Positions 23,501-36,874 are shown, counted from the first letter of the stretch. The stretch: DNA of 64,000 bases from Takifugu bimaculatus (GCA_004026145.2 CP034980.1:13703085-13767084); one strand, 5' to 3'. A program made the numbers and translations. Notes: generated by a model from the letters alone, not told the origin.

Positions 23501-26313
23501 AACTATTAGCCACACCTCGTTACCATGGAGATGAAACTTGTTTTTCTTGCACATCCACTTTCACTGCTGCAAAGTGTGTTTACAATATCATGTGAAGACA
23601 ATGACGAGATGCTTATGTAAAAACGTGGCGTGCAATGCTATACGGTAATCCCAACAACCTTATAAACTCAGCATTTGTCACTATGGAATACATTATGTCA
23701 GCAAAATCTCCTTTTTGCCGAGTCTCCTGTACCTCTAAGATATGGTCCCCTGGGGCCAGTCTGCCATCACGAGCTGCTATAGAGTCCCTGACGATCTCCT
23801 GGATGACAATGTTCCCCAGTGGTGTGTCTTTTCCTCCCACGATGCGGAGGCCCAGCTCCTCTTCAGGCTCCTCTCTGTACAGCTCCACGACATTGGCCTC
23901 GGCCACGAGACTGGACCTCAGCGGAGTGTTGTCTGGAACAGAGGAAAGATTAAGTGACGATAAAGGAAAATACATCTGAAAAGGAGGAGTAATGTGAGGT
24001 AAATTTAGAAGAGAAAGCAAACTCAAAATAACCATGACTTTCCTCACTTGACGGGGTACATCAAAGGAGCTCTCATCATTTTAAACAGCAGTGGAGAGAC
24101 ACTGCTTAGTGATTACGCAATAAGGCAAACAGGGCACGTACGATTATTTATATCCCTCACGGAAACGGCACGAGTTAAAAGAACCGTGACATTTCTGTCA
24201 CGTCCCTGCCTTGCTTTAGCGTATCTTTTCTTCAAAACAGGACAGAAATAGACAGTCAAATTATCCATATTCCCAGCAAGCACAGGTAGGTAAAATAGAT
24301 AAATAGATATAACATTATTATACTATAGTCGCACAAAAAAATGTAGATTAATAAACATTGAAAACGTACAAATCCACATTAAAACGGTCACCCATACAAT
24401 TAAAAATGAGAACTAACAGGGACATCTTTCGATCCTCTGTCAACTTACGTAACGATATCCTCTGTAAACTGACAACCAGCCGCCTGGCAACTGTTAAGTG
24501 GACTTTGTTCCATGAAACTGACTCACATGTTGCCTTTTACCTTCGGATCAGTTTTAAACACTAGTTACACTTAAAAGGTTGCAACTCGGCTGATCATTCA
24601 CCATCGCAGTGCGGACAACTTCTTAAAGTGTAACCATGACGGCATCTATATGAGTAAAGAAGCTATTATTAAGAGGACCAAAAGCCTCATACCATCTTCA
24701 TTTTCTTCAAATGCAGGATTGATCATTCCAGGTTCGGGCGCCTCTCTGGTGGGATTTCGGGGTAGAGACGAATGTTTAGCATCACCGGGCGCCTCCCCGT
24801 CCCCTTTGCGTCCCTTTATCTCATTCCACGAGGGCCTCTTCCGCCTCTCCGCTTCCTCTTTCAGTCGTCGAAAAACAGGACATCTGCAGAGAAACAAGAA
24901 AGTAGTGGACACCAGAGCAGCAATGAAACACAAGGACAAGTATACACAGTAGCAAGAAAACGTAAGTGCTTCCACATATCTGCGAGTTTAAATACACTCC
25001 TGGCTCATTTTTGCATCTGAACTAACCTGTAGACTGATGAGCACGGCACACACTCATGCCAAAGCTTGCTTTCCCCTTAAAGTTCAGATGATTTGGCCAT
25101 TTTCAGATTAATTCCCAGGCATGTAGCCACCGGGCAAAATGTATGAACTGCACGAATCGCCAGGATCGTGCAGGCAAAAAATCTGGATGTTTGGAATTTT
25201 GAATATTTAATGGCAAATAAAAAAACAAGAATGTGTTAGCCACGTTTTCAAGCTGCCGCAACCAGGAATAGATAAGTGTTTTAATGACGTCTTTGGGCCG
25301 TGTGCATGTCGCATATGATTGTGATGACAAAGGTGTGAGAAGAACCTGTGCTTGTGAGTGCGAGGCAGCAAGGGAGGGGGTGAGAGGGTGGGCTTCAGCA
25401 CAGTAAAGGTAGAAAAGGGTTTTCTGACGTCACTGTGGAACTACAGCCCAGACTGTCAGGTTTAATTTAAGGGGTTTCACAGATATATGGCATTTAAACG
25501 TAGAGCAGTTCGAGCCATTTGATGCCTCCACGTTTAGGAGGTCAGAAGTATTCGTACACTTGCGCTACGTTATTTTACTTTGAGACAACAGATCCTGAAC
25601 CGGGTGTTTTTCTGGCCATGCATTTGGATCTTAGTGACAAGATCCAAGGAGATTTCTATGCCTGTGGAGATATTTTGACACTGAAATAAGCATGTGAAAA
25701 TATCTATTGGAACAAAAGGAAAGAAATATCTAACTGTGGATGTGGACACCCCCAAATATAAAATCTAGTGGTAAACCACAACACCAGTCCTGGTAGACCA
25801 CTCAGAATCTTTCCATTGGTGAAGCAGAACCCCTCCACATCTAAACAAGTCACCTCTCAGGTGGTTTAATAATTAATACTCAAATTCACTTCATTATCTG
25901 AGTGTATTTTACCTGTTGTGCAGGTGAGGCTGCAGTTCACAGCGCTGCATCTTTTGCTGACATTCTGAACTGTGGGGGCAGATCACGACCAGCTTGTCCA
26001 GGAGGTTCTTGACCAGCAGGCTGGAAGGACGGCACTGGTGCAACTGAAGTCTCTGGCGGTCCACTGGGCAGAAGTCCTGCTCTTTCAAGAAATTACTCAG
26101 ACAGTGGAAGCAATAGGTGTGACCGCACGGGGTGTCCATGGGTCTGATGAGGGGCTGCAGACAGATGTGGCACATAAGTTCATCGTCCACATCGTCCTGG
26201 TATTCGTACAGATGGCTTTCGAGGCCTTCGTGCTGCTGGCCACACTCCTTACAGACGCGTGCCCACGACAGTCCCCCAGAGCTGCTGCCAGCTTTGGTTT
26301 CTGTTGCAGCCAT
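20584..26313 (-). CDS. lnx2b: LNX2-class E3 ubiquitin ligase (RING + four PDZ domains)
   Basis: Nine coding exons on the minus strand: 26313-25913, 24883-24693, 23932-23733, 23162-22734, 22536-22417, 21670-21496, 21273-21033, 20961-20803 and 20719-20584 (TAG), totalling 2052 nt or 683 aa. LNX proteins ubiquitinate Numb and other PDZ ligands. The RING (about 48-85: CHIC...TPCGHTYC...CPVD) is the C3HC3D variant typical of LNX. A zinc-finger-like cluster follows (CPHSSECQQKMQRC...HLHNRC). MINPAFEENE carries the NPAF motif of LNX2; LNX1 has NPAY. PDZ1-4 begin near 208, 335, 457 and 590, with loops LGLRI, LGIKL, LGITI and WGFSI. The C-terminus is SWPGTLV. A near-acceptor at 26346 shows that the 5'UTR is spliced. 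LNX2 class is firm; the paralogue letter b is inferred from the cdx4/chic1 context. Confidence 0.92.
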
Positions 26314-26345
26314 CGGCTGATCGAGGTCACTTCAAACTTCTGTGT

Positions 26346-29300
26346 CTGAAAAAAGATCTCTCAGTTTCCTCTTGTATACTGGTGTATTTCATGAGTGCCC
26401 CAAAGTCTCGATGTTATGTCTCATTTCATGGTTTTCTGCTGAGAATAAAAGTAGCCAGATGCACGATGGAACTCTTCCTTCGCAGAGCGTCCAGCTCCAC
26501 AGGAAATGACAAATCCACAGGGCAGCAGCAAAATGGCAACAAGCCACAGCTGCTTCCGCTCAGAGAGTTTCCTGAGGGACAAAAGGAATTCTCCTCTCAG
26601 CTAGAAGTCACCAGGCTCCGCACAAACGTGGATAAACTCTGTGAAATGGAGTGGAGCACATAGTGGAGTCAATCTACAGCTGATTGCAGAACAAAGGCAG
26701 GGCATAAGCTGAGAATAAGAATTCTAAATGACCTGAGGAGAAATACAACCCTCATACGTAATGATCCATTACACCCAATCAGCAGCGGCCTCCATCCCTT
26801 TGTGCAGCTCCTAATCCCCTTTAAGTCTCCTTTATAAGGAAGGTAACAATTACCAATGCATTCTTCTGAGACGCTACACACCACATGATCAAATATATAA
26901 AGTCATATATCATGAAAACATAAAGTTGCAGTAAACATGTATGAAGCAAGCAAATCTGACAGCTCCCATTTCAGAAAACTTAGAAGCTGGCACAAACTGC
27001 TTCAAACACAAACCTTATGCTATAGAACACAATAAACACACGCACGCACGCACCATCCTCGTGAACTCTCTGCCTTCAGTTTGAGTCCAGTTTCAGTAGC
27101 AAGAAGACATATTAATCTCCAGAGTTAAATCCTTGGAGCAACTCACCGGGAGATGATATCTTCTCATCAACCTCTCAGGATCACCTTCATGCAAACCAAC
27201 TCTGGCAGGAGCCTGAAGCTCAAATGAAACCAGAGCCCTGCCTCCCCTGCCGCACATCAGAATGATGCCTGTGTGTGCGCGCGTGTATGTGTGTGCATGA
27301 GCAGTGACGTGTATGAGCTCTGATTACACTGGCGCAACTATAGTGGGAGTAGGTGTAGCTAAACAGACAGTGTCTATCTTCTCTCAGAGAGGGGTGTGTG
27401 TGTGTGTGTGAGTGAGTGAGTGAGAGAGACTCTTGGGTGCTGCTGACGCTGCACTACGTAGAGCACAGTTGAATGATTCCCAACAGACCAGAGCGACTAC
27501 AGAATATGAGTGCACGTATCTTTCCAATAAGGTCACTGAGGCCTTGTTTCTGTCTTTGTTTTCACTTTGTTCAGGTGAAACCTCATCCTGAAATTGATAG
27601 GCCACACATGATCCGTCCGCTGTAACACATCAGGGAGCGACTGAATGTTTTATTGACTGTATGTGGAAATCCCAAAACCAAAACAAGGGTTGAACAACAC
27701 ACGGGTGCCTCAATAGCTGCAGTTCCCTTCACAGAAAGCTTCTATGGACCCTGCTGATCCTCAGAATCAAAGTCTTGAAGTTGGTGCTCCACACAAGCCT
27801 AAACAGAGGCCAGACATGTGTCATAAAGGTCATTTAAAAGGATTGCTGGAAAAATCCTAACGAATAGCAGCAAGCAAAAAACAAAAAAAACCCTTAGGCT
27901 TTTAAAAATCTTCGGACTGGATAAAATGAGTGAAACATGGTGCGATGACTGACGCCCGACTAACTTGTAAATATATCTATGATGAGGGAAAGCTTATCTG
28001 AAGCAAATTCCTTATGATCACGTGACAGCCTAAGCTTTTAAGGGAAATGAGAGCGGCCCTCCAAGTCTCCCAGAGGATTACCAGACAGTGGCATTCCTTG
28101 AAAGGCTCCAGCCAAAACACATGCTTCCATGGCTGATATGGGTGAGTCACATGTGCTGCCACACCCTCAGTGAATACAGGTGAGGCCGTCTTAGCGTGCG
28201 AGGCACCACATGTGTCATGCCGTGGGTCTCCAGCTCACACTGGTGCCTGGTGCGATGAATATTAATCACAATGAAGCACACAGGTGATGGAAAAATCTAT
28301 TTGTTACTCGTAACCAAGTCGCATGTCATAGAGGATCAATATAAGAATGAAAAACAAGGCAAAACATTTGCACGACTTGCTCCTCGTGCATTCAGCAGGA
28401 ACAACTCTCACGTACCTGGCTTGAATTCAAAAGTTGTAAAAGAAATATCTTTTTATCGTCAGATATTATGTAATGGAAGAGGCTCAGCGAACACATACAC
28501 TTAATTCCAAAATGTTCTATTATAAATCCTTTTACTTTTGGAATATTTACACAATGGAACAAGTTCAAGGGTTCAAAACGGCACATGGAGATTGGGTTTC
28601 TGTTCACAGGGACATTCTGGCTCTCACTGTACAACAGTCTGTGTGTGTATAGCTAAACACACACTGCCAGAAGCTTTTCTGTCATCAGCCAGATGATTTT
28701 AGTACCGACAGTGGACGGGAACAGCAATTCACTAGCAGCACTGAATCAACCAAGAAAAAGCAACCCGCAACTCAAAATATTGACCATTAGTTTCCTGTAT
28801 ACTTGCACTATATTGTACAGAAGATATCACAAAACTACGGGGGAAAAGGTTCCGGCTAAAATTACCTTCTGCAAATTAAATCCTGGACGTGACTGCAAGC
28901 CTGCCTGCAGCACTACATAAGGACAACAAGCAGCATTCGGAATACTTCTATATTACAGCCCAACATGTCAAGTCACTCACCCAAAAGCTCACAGAAATGA
29001 GGGGAAGTGGATGGAAATGCACTCAGACCCTTGTGCAGGAAAACATGCATTAATATGCATCAAAATAACAAAGAATTCAACGACTGTGCCGTGAAACGTG
29101 GACAGAAAAGCACTAAAAAGAAAGGAAGAGTCATTTTATTTAATAATTAGACGGTACCAGTGCGTAGTGTCCTGGCTTATGGTTCAACACCAGGAGGCTA
29201 CATTGATCATGACTTTTGATTCGGTGCCTGCATGTTGTGACAGGGTCCATAAATAACTCACTGTCCCCTCTGTTGTCAGCACATGACTGCTGCTTTGCTC

Positions 29301-29600
29301 CTAATCACCACAACAACGTGACAGCTCCTAATGACAGAAGAGGTGATAAAAGTTGGCCGTCATAGGTATACCTTATAACAAGCTCTATCACGATTAACGA
29401 CACTATTAAAGTGCCACGGCTTTACCACAGCAACCTTCCGAGCAGTCGCAAACTGCTGCACACCTGACGGAAACCTACTTTGCCTTATACTAACGTATAT
29501 AAATAGTTCTATAAGTTGCCCACAAACAAGGACTTGTGTACGAAAAAGTGTCTTAAACTGCTTTCCGCGGTGTTTTGTCTAAAGAAGATAACAGAATGTT
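26346..29600 (-). other. likely lnx 5' intron / upstream region
   Basis: The first coding exon of lnx has a good acceptor (TTTTTTCAG) at 26346-26354 on the minus strand, so upstream sequence is intron or 5' flank. No further coding exon is seen. A TG/AGTG simple repeat lies at 27393-27428. The remainder is unique-looking, with no recognisable gene on either strand. Confidence 0.45.
27393..27428. repeat. (TG)n-(AGTG)n microsatellite
   Basis: GTGTGTGTG passes into GAGTGAGTGAGTGAGAGAG. It is a simple tandem repeat in the putative lnx 5' intron. Confidence 0.9.
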
Positions 29601-29628
29601 CTAGATTCTAGACCGAAACTCGTCTTAC

Positions 29629-29830
29629 CTGTGTGAAGGTTGTTTTTTTCCGGAAGCGGCTAATGTGTCGCGAGCTAAAACAAAGAGCTCGGCGCGAGCC
29701 CGGTTGGTAGCGCATATAAAACGGGCCGAACACCTGAGCGCCAACACAACTCGGTCCGAACACCTGAGCGCCAACACAACTCGGTCCGAACACCTGAGCG
29801 CCAACACAACTCGGGCCGACAGATGTGGCG
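29629..29830 (-). promoter_or_regulatory. lnx2b: putative lnx non-coding first exon/promoter
   Basis: A CpG-rich island stands out from AT-rich flanks. On the minus strand CACACAG is followed by GTAAGACG (junction at 29629/29628), a near-ideal splice donor. It could splice to the acceptor before the lnx start codon 3.3 kb away. No coding potential is needed, since the lnx ATG lies in the next exon. A TATATAAATAG at 29496-29506 and CATATAAAA at 29713-29721 are TATA-like on the + strand, so transcription could also be divergent. This is an inference from splice-site quality and base composition. Confidence 0.35.
29722..29819. repeat. 30-bp tandem repeat, three copies plus a partial
   Basis: Three consecutive 30-bp units (29722-29751, 29752-29781, 29782-29811) are followed by the first 8 bp of a fourth. 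The first unit reads CGGGCCG where the next two read CGGTCCG; otherwise they are identical. Each contains an E-box CACCTG and a GAGCGCC segment. The array lies in the CpG-rich island and is open in several frames, but only because 30 is divisible by 3. Confidence 0.95.
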
Positions 29831-30367
29831 CATTTGTGCTGTTGTAGACGCCGGATTATCAAAGTCCACCGTACCTGGTGAGGCTGAAGCGGCGGAGGAA
29901 GGGCGACTCCCCCAGTTTCGACCAAACAAATTAATGCGCCACAAGGTGAACACAGTGTGTGTACACACACACACACACTTATGTTTTTTGTACCCTTTCT
30001 TTGAGCTGTTAAACTATATTCCTCTTTTAATCATTGCCTTGTTACACTCATATTTACACTTATATTTCTGCTATTCTATTCCTGTTCTATATATGCATGT
30101 AAACACTCTTTTCTGTGACACTCTGTATTTTTTAACCATTCTATTGATTAACATGCATGTTTGTTCTATTCTATTTTTTATTTATCTGCCCTGCTGCCCT
30201 GTTACACTCTGCATCTGTTTTACATTTCTGTTCTCCCAACTCTCTTTTTCTGCCCTGTTACACTGTTTTCTGCTTTATATATTTACTTTGCTACACTGTA
30301 TACTGTACCAGCTCTTACAGTACCGGTACTTATCTCACACGCTGTGTTGTCTCTCCCCTTTTACATT

Positions 30368-31301
30368 CACTCTCCATCCATTTTATCAGGTCCATCTTGC
30401 TAATAAAAGCCAGACCCCCTTTTGCCTTCAGACCTGCCATAATTCTCTGTGGTATACTGGAATGTTGTATGTTGGAAACATTCCTCGGAGATTTTGGTCC
30501 ATATTGACATGACGGCATCGAGCAGTTGCTGCAGGTCTGTCGGCTGCATGAAGGGAATCTCCTGTTCCACCACATCCCACAGGTGCTCTATGGGATTAAG
30601 ATCTGGTGACTGTGGAGGCCACTGGACTAGAGTAGACTTATCACCATGTTCCACAAACCAGTTTGAGATGATCTGAGGTGCATTATCCTGCTGAGCATAG
30701 CCATCAGAAGATGGTCCACTGTGGTCAAAGGGTTGGACATGTCCGCAACAATACTCTGGTAGTTTAGACGATGCTCATGGGGCCCAAAATGTGTCAGGAA
30801 ATTATCGCCCACACCATTAAACCAGCAGCAGCATCAGCCTGAAGTACTGATACAATTTTGGTGGCCCCGTTTGAACTGTAGCCTCACCTTCCTGTCTCAG
30901 CTGACAGGAGGGGCACCAGGGGGGTCTTCTGCTACTGTAGCCCGTCTTCTTCAAGGCTGGACGTCTTGTGTGTTCAGAGATGCTATTCTGCATTCCTGGG
31001 TGGTAACAAGAGGTTATTTGAGTTACTGTTGCCTTTCTATCATCTGGAACCAGTCTGCAGATCAGCAGTTTGTGAACTACTCAACCGACCAACCCGTCAG
31101 GCACCAACAACCAGGACACGTTCAAAGTCACTTGAATCCCTTTTCTCCCCCATTCTGATGCTGGTTTGAACTTCAGGCAAGCTGTCTAGACCACGTCTAC
31201 AAGCATAAATGTGTTGATTTGCAGCCATGTGATTGGCTGATTAGCTATTTGTGTTAACAAACAACAACTGAACAGGTACCTAATAAAGTGGCAGGTGAGT
31301 G
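30368..31301 (-). mobile_element. Decayed Tc1-like DNA transposon copy 1
   Basis: About 934 bp bounded by imperfect inverted ends: CACTCTCCATCC at the left and GGCAGGTGAGTG at the right, both with a TTTAT(T/C)AGGT-type inner block. The minus strand encodes pieces of a Tc1/mariner transposase, including SPDLNPIEHLWDVVEQEI near 30545-30620, the conserved segment around the third catalytic residue of the DDE domain. Full-length relatives are about 1.2-1.3 kb, so this copy is internally deleted and frameshifted and cannot make an active enzyme. Confidence 0.85.
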
Positions 31302-34300
31302 TGTATGCCTCAGCTCTGTTGGTTCTAGGATTGCTCTGTAACAATTTCTGACTCTATTACTGTACAATGTGTAAGCGATCTAACATTTTACCCCTCTCAA
31401 GTTGTTTTAAGCAGAAAATAATCAAGCGTTATAGTGAAGTATTGAAAAAATGCTGGATATAAATAAAGAAATTTTGATGAAAAACATTTGTGTTGATGCT
31501 GTGTGAAATGTGCCGCATACGGAAGATAATTAAAATGGCATTTGGTGGAATTTTATGTTGTTTTCCAACTGTTGTGATTTCCTTTTCTTAAATTTGGATT
31601 TAAAGTCAATAACGAAAAAACAAGCAAAACACAAATAACACTAATCCGACGTGCCTATTTAAAAATCAGTAAACATAAGCTCATATATTCTAGAAACATA
31701 CCAGAATCCTGGTCACCTGTGTAAATAAAAACTATAGTAAGATTTGGAAGTGTCCCAGATAAAAGGACCGTGACACATGAAGACGCAGTGTTAAGCGTTG
31801 TACCCCCTGCAGAAGGGAAGGGAAGTCTGTGTGCCATAAAACAACTCTGTGAAAGCCTGTTTCCCCCAGGATTTATAGCTGTGGAGGAAATCTCAATACA
31901 AAGTGACATTTGCTGATACAAGCACACAGAATGAGGCACTCCACTGTGGCAATACAGATGTCAATTGGTCTATATTTTTAAAAACTGACAAGAAGTGAAC
32001 AGTTTAGCTCGATTATGATGAATTGCAGGATAGATGGGAACATTTTTATTGCAAAGACAAATGAGGTGTTTGATTAATGGTCAGTAATTTTAGTGGGAAA
32101 CAGTTACGACATACACAGAGTGATTCAAATTAAAAACTGTTCTTGAACCAGTCAGTCTTCCAGTAATCGTGAACAAGAGTGACACCATGTGTTTATATAT
32201 AGAGTGACAAAGTAGCTGCCTAAAATTGCACTGGAATGTGGTTTAAAGCATATTATTGGTCAGATTAGGTTGGAAAAACTACGAAAGAGCGAACCGCTGA
32301 AGGCCTCACTCGACTTTACCGACTGGACAGGCGGTGGCGTCTGAGCTTTTGGTCACGCCGGAGCGGTTCGTTCTTTGGTGGGAAAACCTGAAAGTGCAGA
32401 AACAAAGACAAACACCGACCCTGACAATACAGTGCATCCTGGCTCTCACACGCACACACAGAAGTGACCCACAGCTCTGTGTTTGAGCTGTTCACCTACA
32501 AACAAGAAAGAGGCTGTTTGTCTTTCCTGGGATCTGTAAACATCCTCAACAAAAACAAGTTCCTCTAGAGTGAGAGGAGAACCTCACACCACCGGGGCAG
32601 CTGCACTCTCACTCCGCCGCGCCTTTGATGTCCCTCGGACGGCACTGATAATGAAGACCTCTTACACCTTAATTCTTTTTAATTGGAGCCCGGATGTAAC
32701 AGGTTGCCGATACCTTGTGGCCTTCATTTTCGCCCTGAAGGAGAAAACTTTAGCCTTTAGGTATATCATGACATCTGTTTTTAGACATTTTTATACTCAG
32801 GCTTATCTGCTTTTTTGGTTTTCAGGAGGGAAACAAAGACGGTTTCAGCTCCCTCAATAGCGCACTAACTCCTCCTCTGGCCACCCTGGGCAAAAAGCCC
32901 CCTCTTCCATATTGCCCTTGGAAAGAAGGCCAGGCATTTGGTTCAGGCCACAGCTTGCACAGCAGCTCCAGGCTCTGTCTGGCCTCCACAGGACGGCCTT
33001 TAATCGGTGACTCATGAGACGAAACCATTGTGTCTGTGGTTGTCTGGTGGTGGCCGGGTTTGCAGAATAAAAGCAGCCTTTACTTGATAGCAAAATAATT
33101 CGCAATCCTCCAACACTATAGGGAGAGAGAATATTTTACTTTTGAACGGCATAAGCTTTCCGCAGAAGAAGTTTGGGTGTTTGGGTCTTCTAAAATGGCG
33201 GAGTCTTGTCGGTCTTCCCTGAGTAAATACACTCAGGCCCAGATGATTTTCAAGGGCTTCGCTTGTTTGTACCTGCCATGTTGTTCCACTCGTCCACTCA
33301 GCATGACACCCTGTAGCCTAGGATCAGACCCTTAGAGATCAAAAGACCTTGGTGATTCTTATCAGATATTATTCTTGTTCGCCTTCCCTCCCTTTGAGTC
33401 CAGCCTTCTCACACTGTTGACCTCAGCCATACACACTGTTCCTTTTGGCCCTTTGGCCTTTCCTTTTCTTATCAACATTGTGGCCAGGCCAAGATAAAGA
33501 AGGCCCCAGGACAGAAGGTGGGTCTTGTCCACTCTCCTAAACCACCACGGTTGCATAACTCTGACTCTTTTGAGCAGTAAAGAGGTCATCCTTTCCCTGT
33601 GTGGTGCTGTGTTTTACACACTCGCAAAAACACAAGTGAAATATTTCTCGCCATGCTAATTTTACAGATCATAAAAGGACATATGTTAAAGCGCCAAGTG
33701 TTTCTCACTGATTTCATGCATCAGAACTCGAATCCAGGGCAAACCTGGCTGGCACACGAGGAGCACGCGTACAGCGTTGGTGCTGTATGCGTTCATGAGA
33801 GTGCAGACAGACAGGGAAGGCTAGTGTCCAAAGTCATGACCCTGATCTGACCCGGATGAAGGAAATTGTCACTCTGTTTGAGACAAAGCAGGGTAAAGGA
33901 GAGTCTGAGGGGCTGGCTGGTCAGCTTTTAACAATGGGGTCCAGCTCTGAGACCACAGGCCACACAAAGGCCAAAGAAACCCCCACCTTCTAGCTCCCAC
34001 ATTGCAATAGAACTGGCATTTCACACCGGCCTGTGAACAGCCATTCAATTAAACTACTGTTTAACCTGACCCCTGGCCTACGCAGAAATGAAGATGAGTC
34101 TAACGGGACGGGTTTGAGTCTCTAAGCCCACTTGCTTCAAGCCGTCCAGCAACACTACGTCCACCTCAGTGAATTCATTCTTTTCAATGAGTCACGAGGT
34201 GCATCCTGTGTTTAGCTGCAGCTCCAAATCCTTGTGAATATTTCCTAAAAGCATGCGATCAATGTGACACCCAATAAATAATGTGTTTAGTAATGGTTTC

Positions 34301-36840
34301 AAGGGGCAATAGCTCCCCGGGGAATAAGAGACATCACCAGACCCTCCGTCTGGGTCAACTACCCTCGAGCCAGTGACGACAGAAGTGACCACACAACCCT
34401 CTCTCCTTTCAATGGTCTGCTCCTCCTCTCTACCTGTACCTGCCTCCGATCAAGGTGCGGGGTGCTGCATATCAAACAGCCTTGGCCCTTTGATGTAGAT
34501 GGAAACACAAATACTGATTTCAGCAGAGTCGTAACAGCTTATTTGTTCCCTTTAGTCATTCATTGAGCTGCTTGTTGAATGTGTATGTCTTCAAAGGACC
34601 GCTGCATGAACTGGTGGTACAGTAGCCGGGGAGACCCTGAGAGTGCCCTGGCCCTGGTGGGTTGTGGCCATCTGGCTTCCTGTTCCTTAGATTTGATATT
34701 GATTTATTGGCTGTACATGGGAAGATAAGGGAGCACCAGCTGCCAGAACTTAACCTCAGAGACAATGGGCCTCCTGGTCATCACTATTCTCACTAAATAC
34801 GTAATACGTCATTCCTTGCTACGTTTTTTTTAATTGGCACGCAGATGAAGCAGTGAGACATTTTTGCACATATCCCATATTGAATTGAAAATGTTCAAAA
34901 TGTCAAAATAGATTTCTGTATAAAATCATAGGAAAAACAGTTTGAGGGTAGGGACATTGTGCAGAAACACATTTAATGGCCTGCAGTGCTGACATAACGT
35001 CACTCTCTCTGTTTTGCAATACAAACTACACCCAGTAATGAGGTGCAAAACTGCATTTACTATTCCTAACAAACCCTAACAGCCTTTCACAGGTTAAGCT
35101 CTCACACTCGGCTGATTTAAACTCTAAGTCTGCTTATGCATAACAAGTCTCATTCCTGTTAAGTGAGCCCCAGCTGTTTGGCCTGAGCCTTGGAGCTAAA
35201 GGTGTCGAATGAGTGTCACGATGAAACGTGTACTTCTTCCTGATTTTTCACCGCCCCCCCTCTTAAAAGACACACACTACAGACTGTGGTGTCGCCCACC
35301 CCCAACCCTTCTCTCCCTTTCCCCTCCCCTGCCAGCACAGGCCTGTGATGTGACCATCTGAGATAATGAGGTGAGATTTTTACTGCCCCAGTCTGTGAGG
35401 ACGACAGTAGGCCCTGGCCAACGTGCGTCCTCCCTGGAGTCAGGCGCCCTCTACTGACTCCTGCCGGCTCAGGGCCAGCTGAGGGATGGCTCTCTCGGGT
35501 CTCCCAGCAATGCACTTCAAAGTGGGGGATCAAGGGTTGACTTGCGCATGACATCCAGAGAATGACAATGGCTCAGCCAGCCTACACCTACTGGAACGTG
35601 GTAGCCACAGAGACACAAAGCCACACTGGCTGGTCCCGCGAGCAGTAAGGAGGAAGTGCTCTTTCAGGAGGAGGACATACATAAAGGAAGAAGGCAGTGC
35701 TCTATGTGTATTCTATTCAAACACTGGCAAGTAAAATCAGCGTGAGGGGCAGAGGAGACAGAGTGGCAGCAGCTTCTTGGCGCTGTCCTTTTTGATTGCT
35801 GAAGCATCAAATGATAAGATACAACGTGATCTCGCCACACACCACTTATCTGTCAGGAAAGAAAGCGCAGTATCTTGTGTACTATAAAACAAACAGATCA
35901 AAGAAACATCAAAGTAGTTTCCAAACGTGCCCCTCAGACCACCAAGACGATAGCGCAACTACACCACTTTAGTTTCTTAATCTGATTCATACTTTAAATG
36001 ATAGATTAATAATCGATTGTTGATGAATAAACACACTATAACAAATAAACAGCCTTTTTCCACACCGGTAAGATAGCTAGAGGAGTGACCAAGGTGAACT
36101 TTCCTGGTTGGTACTCTGGTGTTGCCAAAAAGCCATCATGGAGGAGCCAAGTGGTCCAGTCAGAGACGGAACATGAGCTACTTGCACCAATGTGAGGTTG
36201 TCAGCACAGCAGGGGAGGAACTCCTGCCAAGAGGAGACAAGGAGTAAACAAACAAAATGTGCCGAAACACGATACTGACAACAGATCCTGCTGATGAATA
36301 CAGGTAGATGGTGAATCCAGCATGATTGATTAAAGCCCATGAACTGTGTTGCAAATGTAACGCCAAAACAAGAGAAATTACAGAAATGTTGCCGTTGGAC
36401 AGATGTCGTCCAGTTTTTATTACCTATAAAGGTAATAAAAACGCAGGGGATTGTAAACCACCCATATAGACTGTTGCCGCTATAATTTGTCTGGTTTTCA
36501 AAGTGGATCTTCTTTAGCAATTCTGCTTCATATATTTCCAACATCTATCTCATTCTTGTTGACTTGTTTTGTGAAAACGTTTCCGAGACATTTCTTAAAT
36601 TTAAAGTTAATTTGAGCAAAAACATAGTTCTTGAACTATATGTTTGAACTTTTTCAAGTCAAAGTGCTGCTGTCCAAAATAATAACTATACACACCTCAA
36701 ACATTTGATGCATCTACATCCTGAGGAGTATTTGTAAAAAACATTCATTACTTTTCATTGCCCACCTTGGATGTGTCACTTATTTGTAAAAGAATACTTT
36801 GTAAAAAAGATTGTATTTTTGTTTTGTTAATAAAATAAAT
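31302..36840. other. intergenic region between transposon and slc25a43, no gene seen
   Basis: About 5.5 kb. Open frames such as those at 35216-35554 and 36077-36544 (minus) have no recognisable domain and no exon-like conservation pattern visible by eye. A CTCF-like motif in minus orientation lies at 35443-35456. I see no RNA gene or intact mobile element. Confidence 0.45.
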
Positions 36841-36874
36841 AAAGAGGTGAGCAGAGCGCATGTATTCCTGCACT

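Noticed and set aside
29722..29819. Three direct 30-bp repeats resembling a short CRISPR array
   Set aside because: The units are contiguous with no spacers and the genome is vertebrate; it is a tandem repeat.
29823..30512. 229-codon open frame on the + strand
   Set aside because: Low-complexity Phe/Leu/Cys-rich translation of a T/C-rich stretch that runs into the Tc1-like copy antisense to its transposase; no family resemblance.
36077..36544. 155-codon minus-strand frame upstream of slc25a43
   Set aside because: No recognisable domain, no splice support, and no reason to prefer it over chance.
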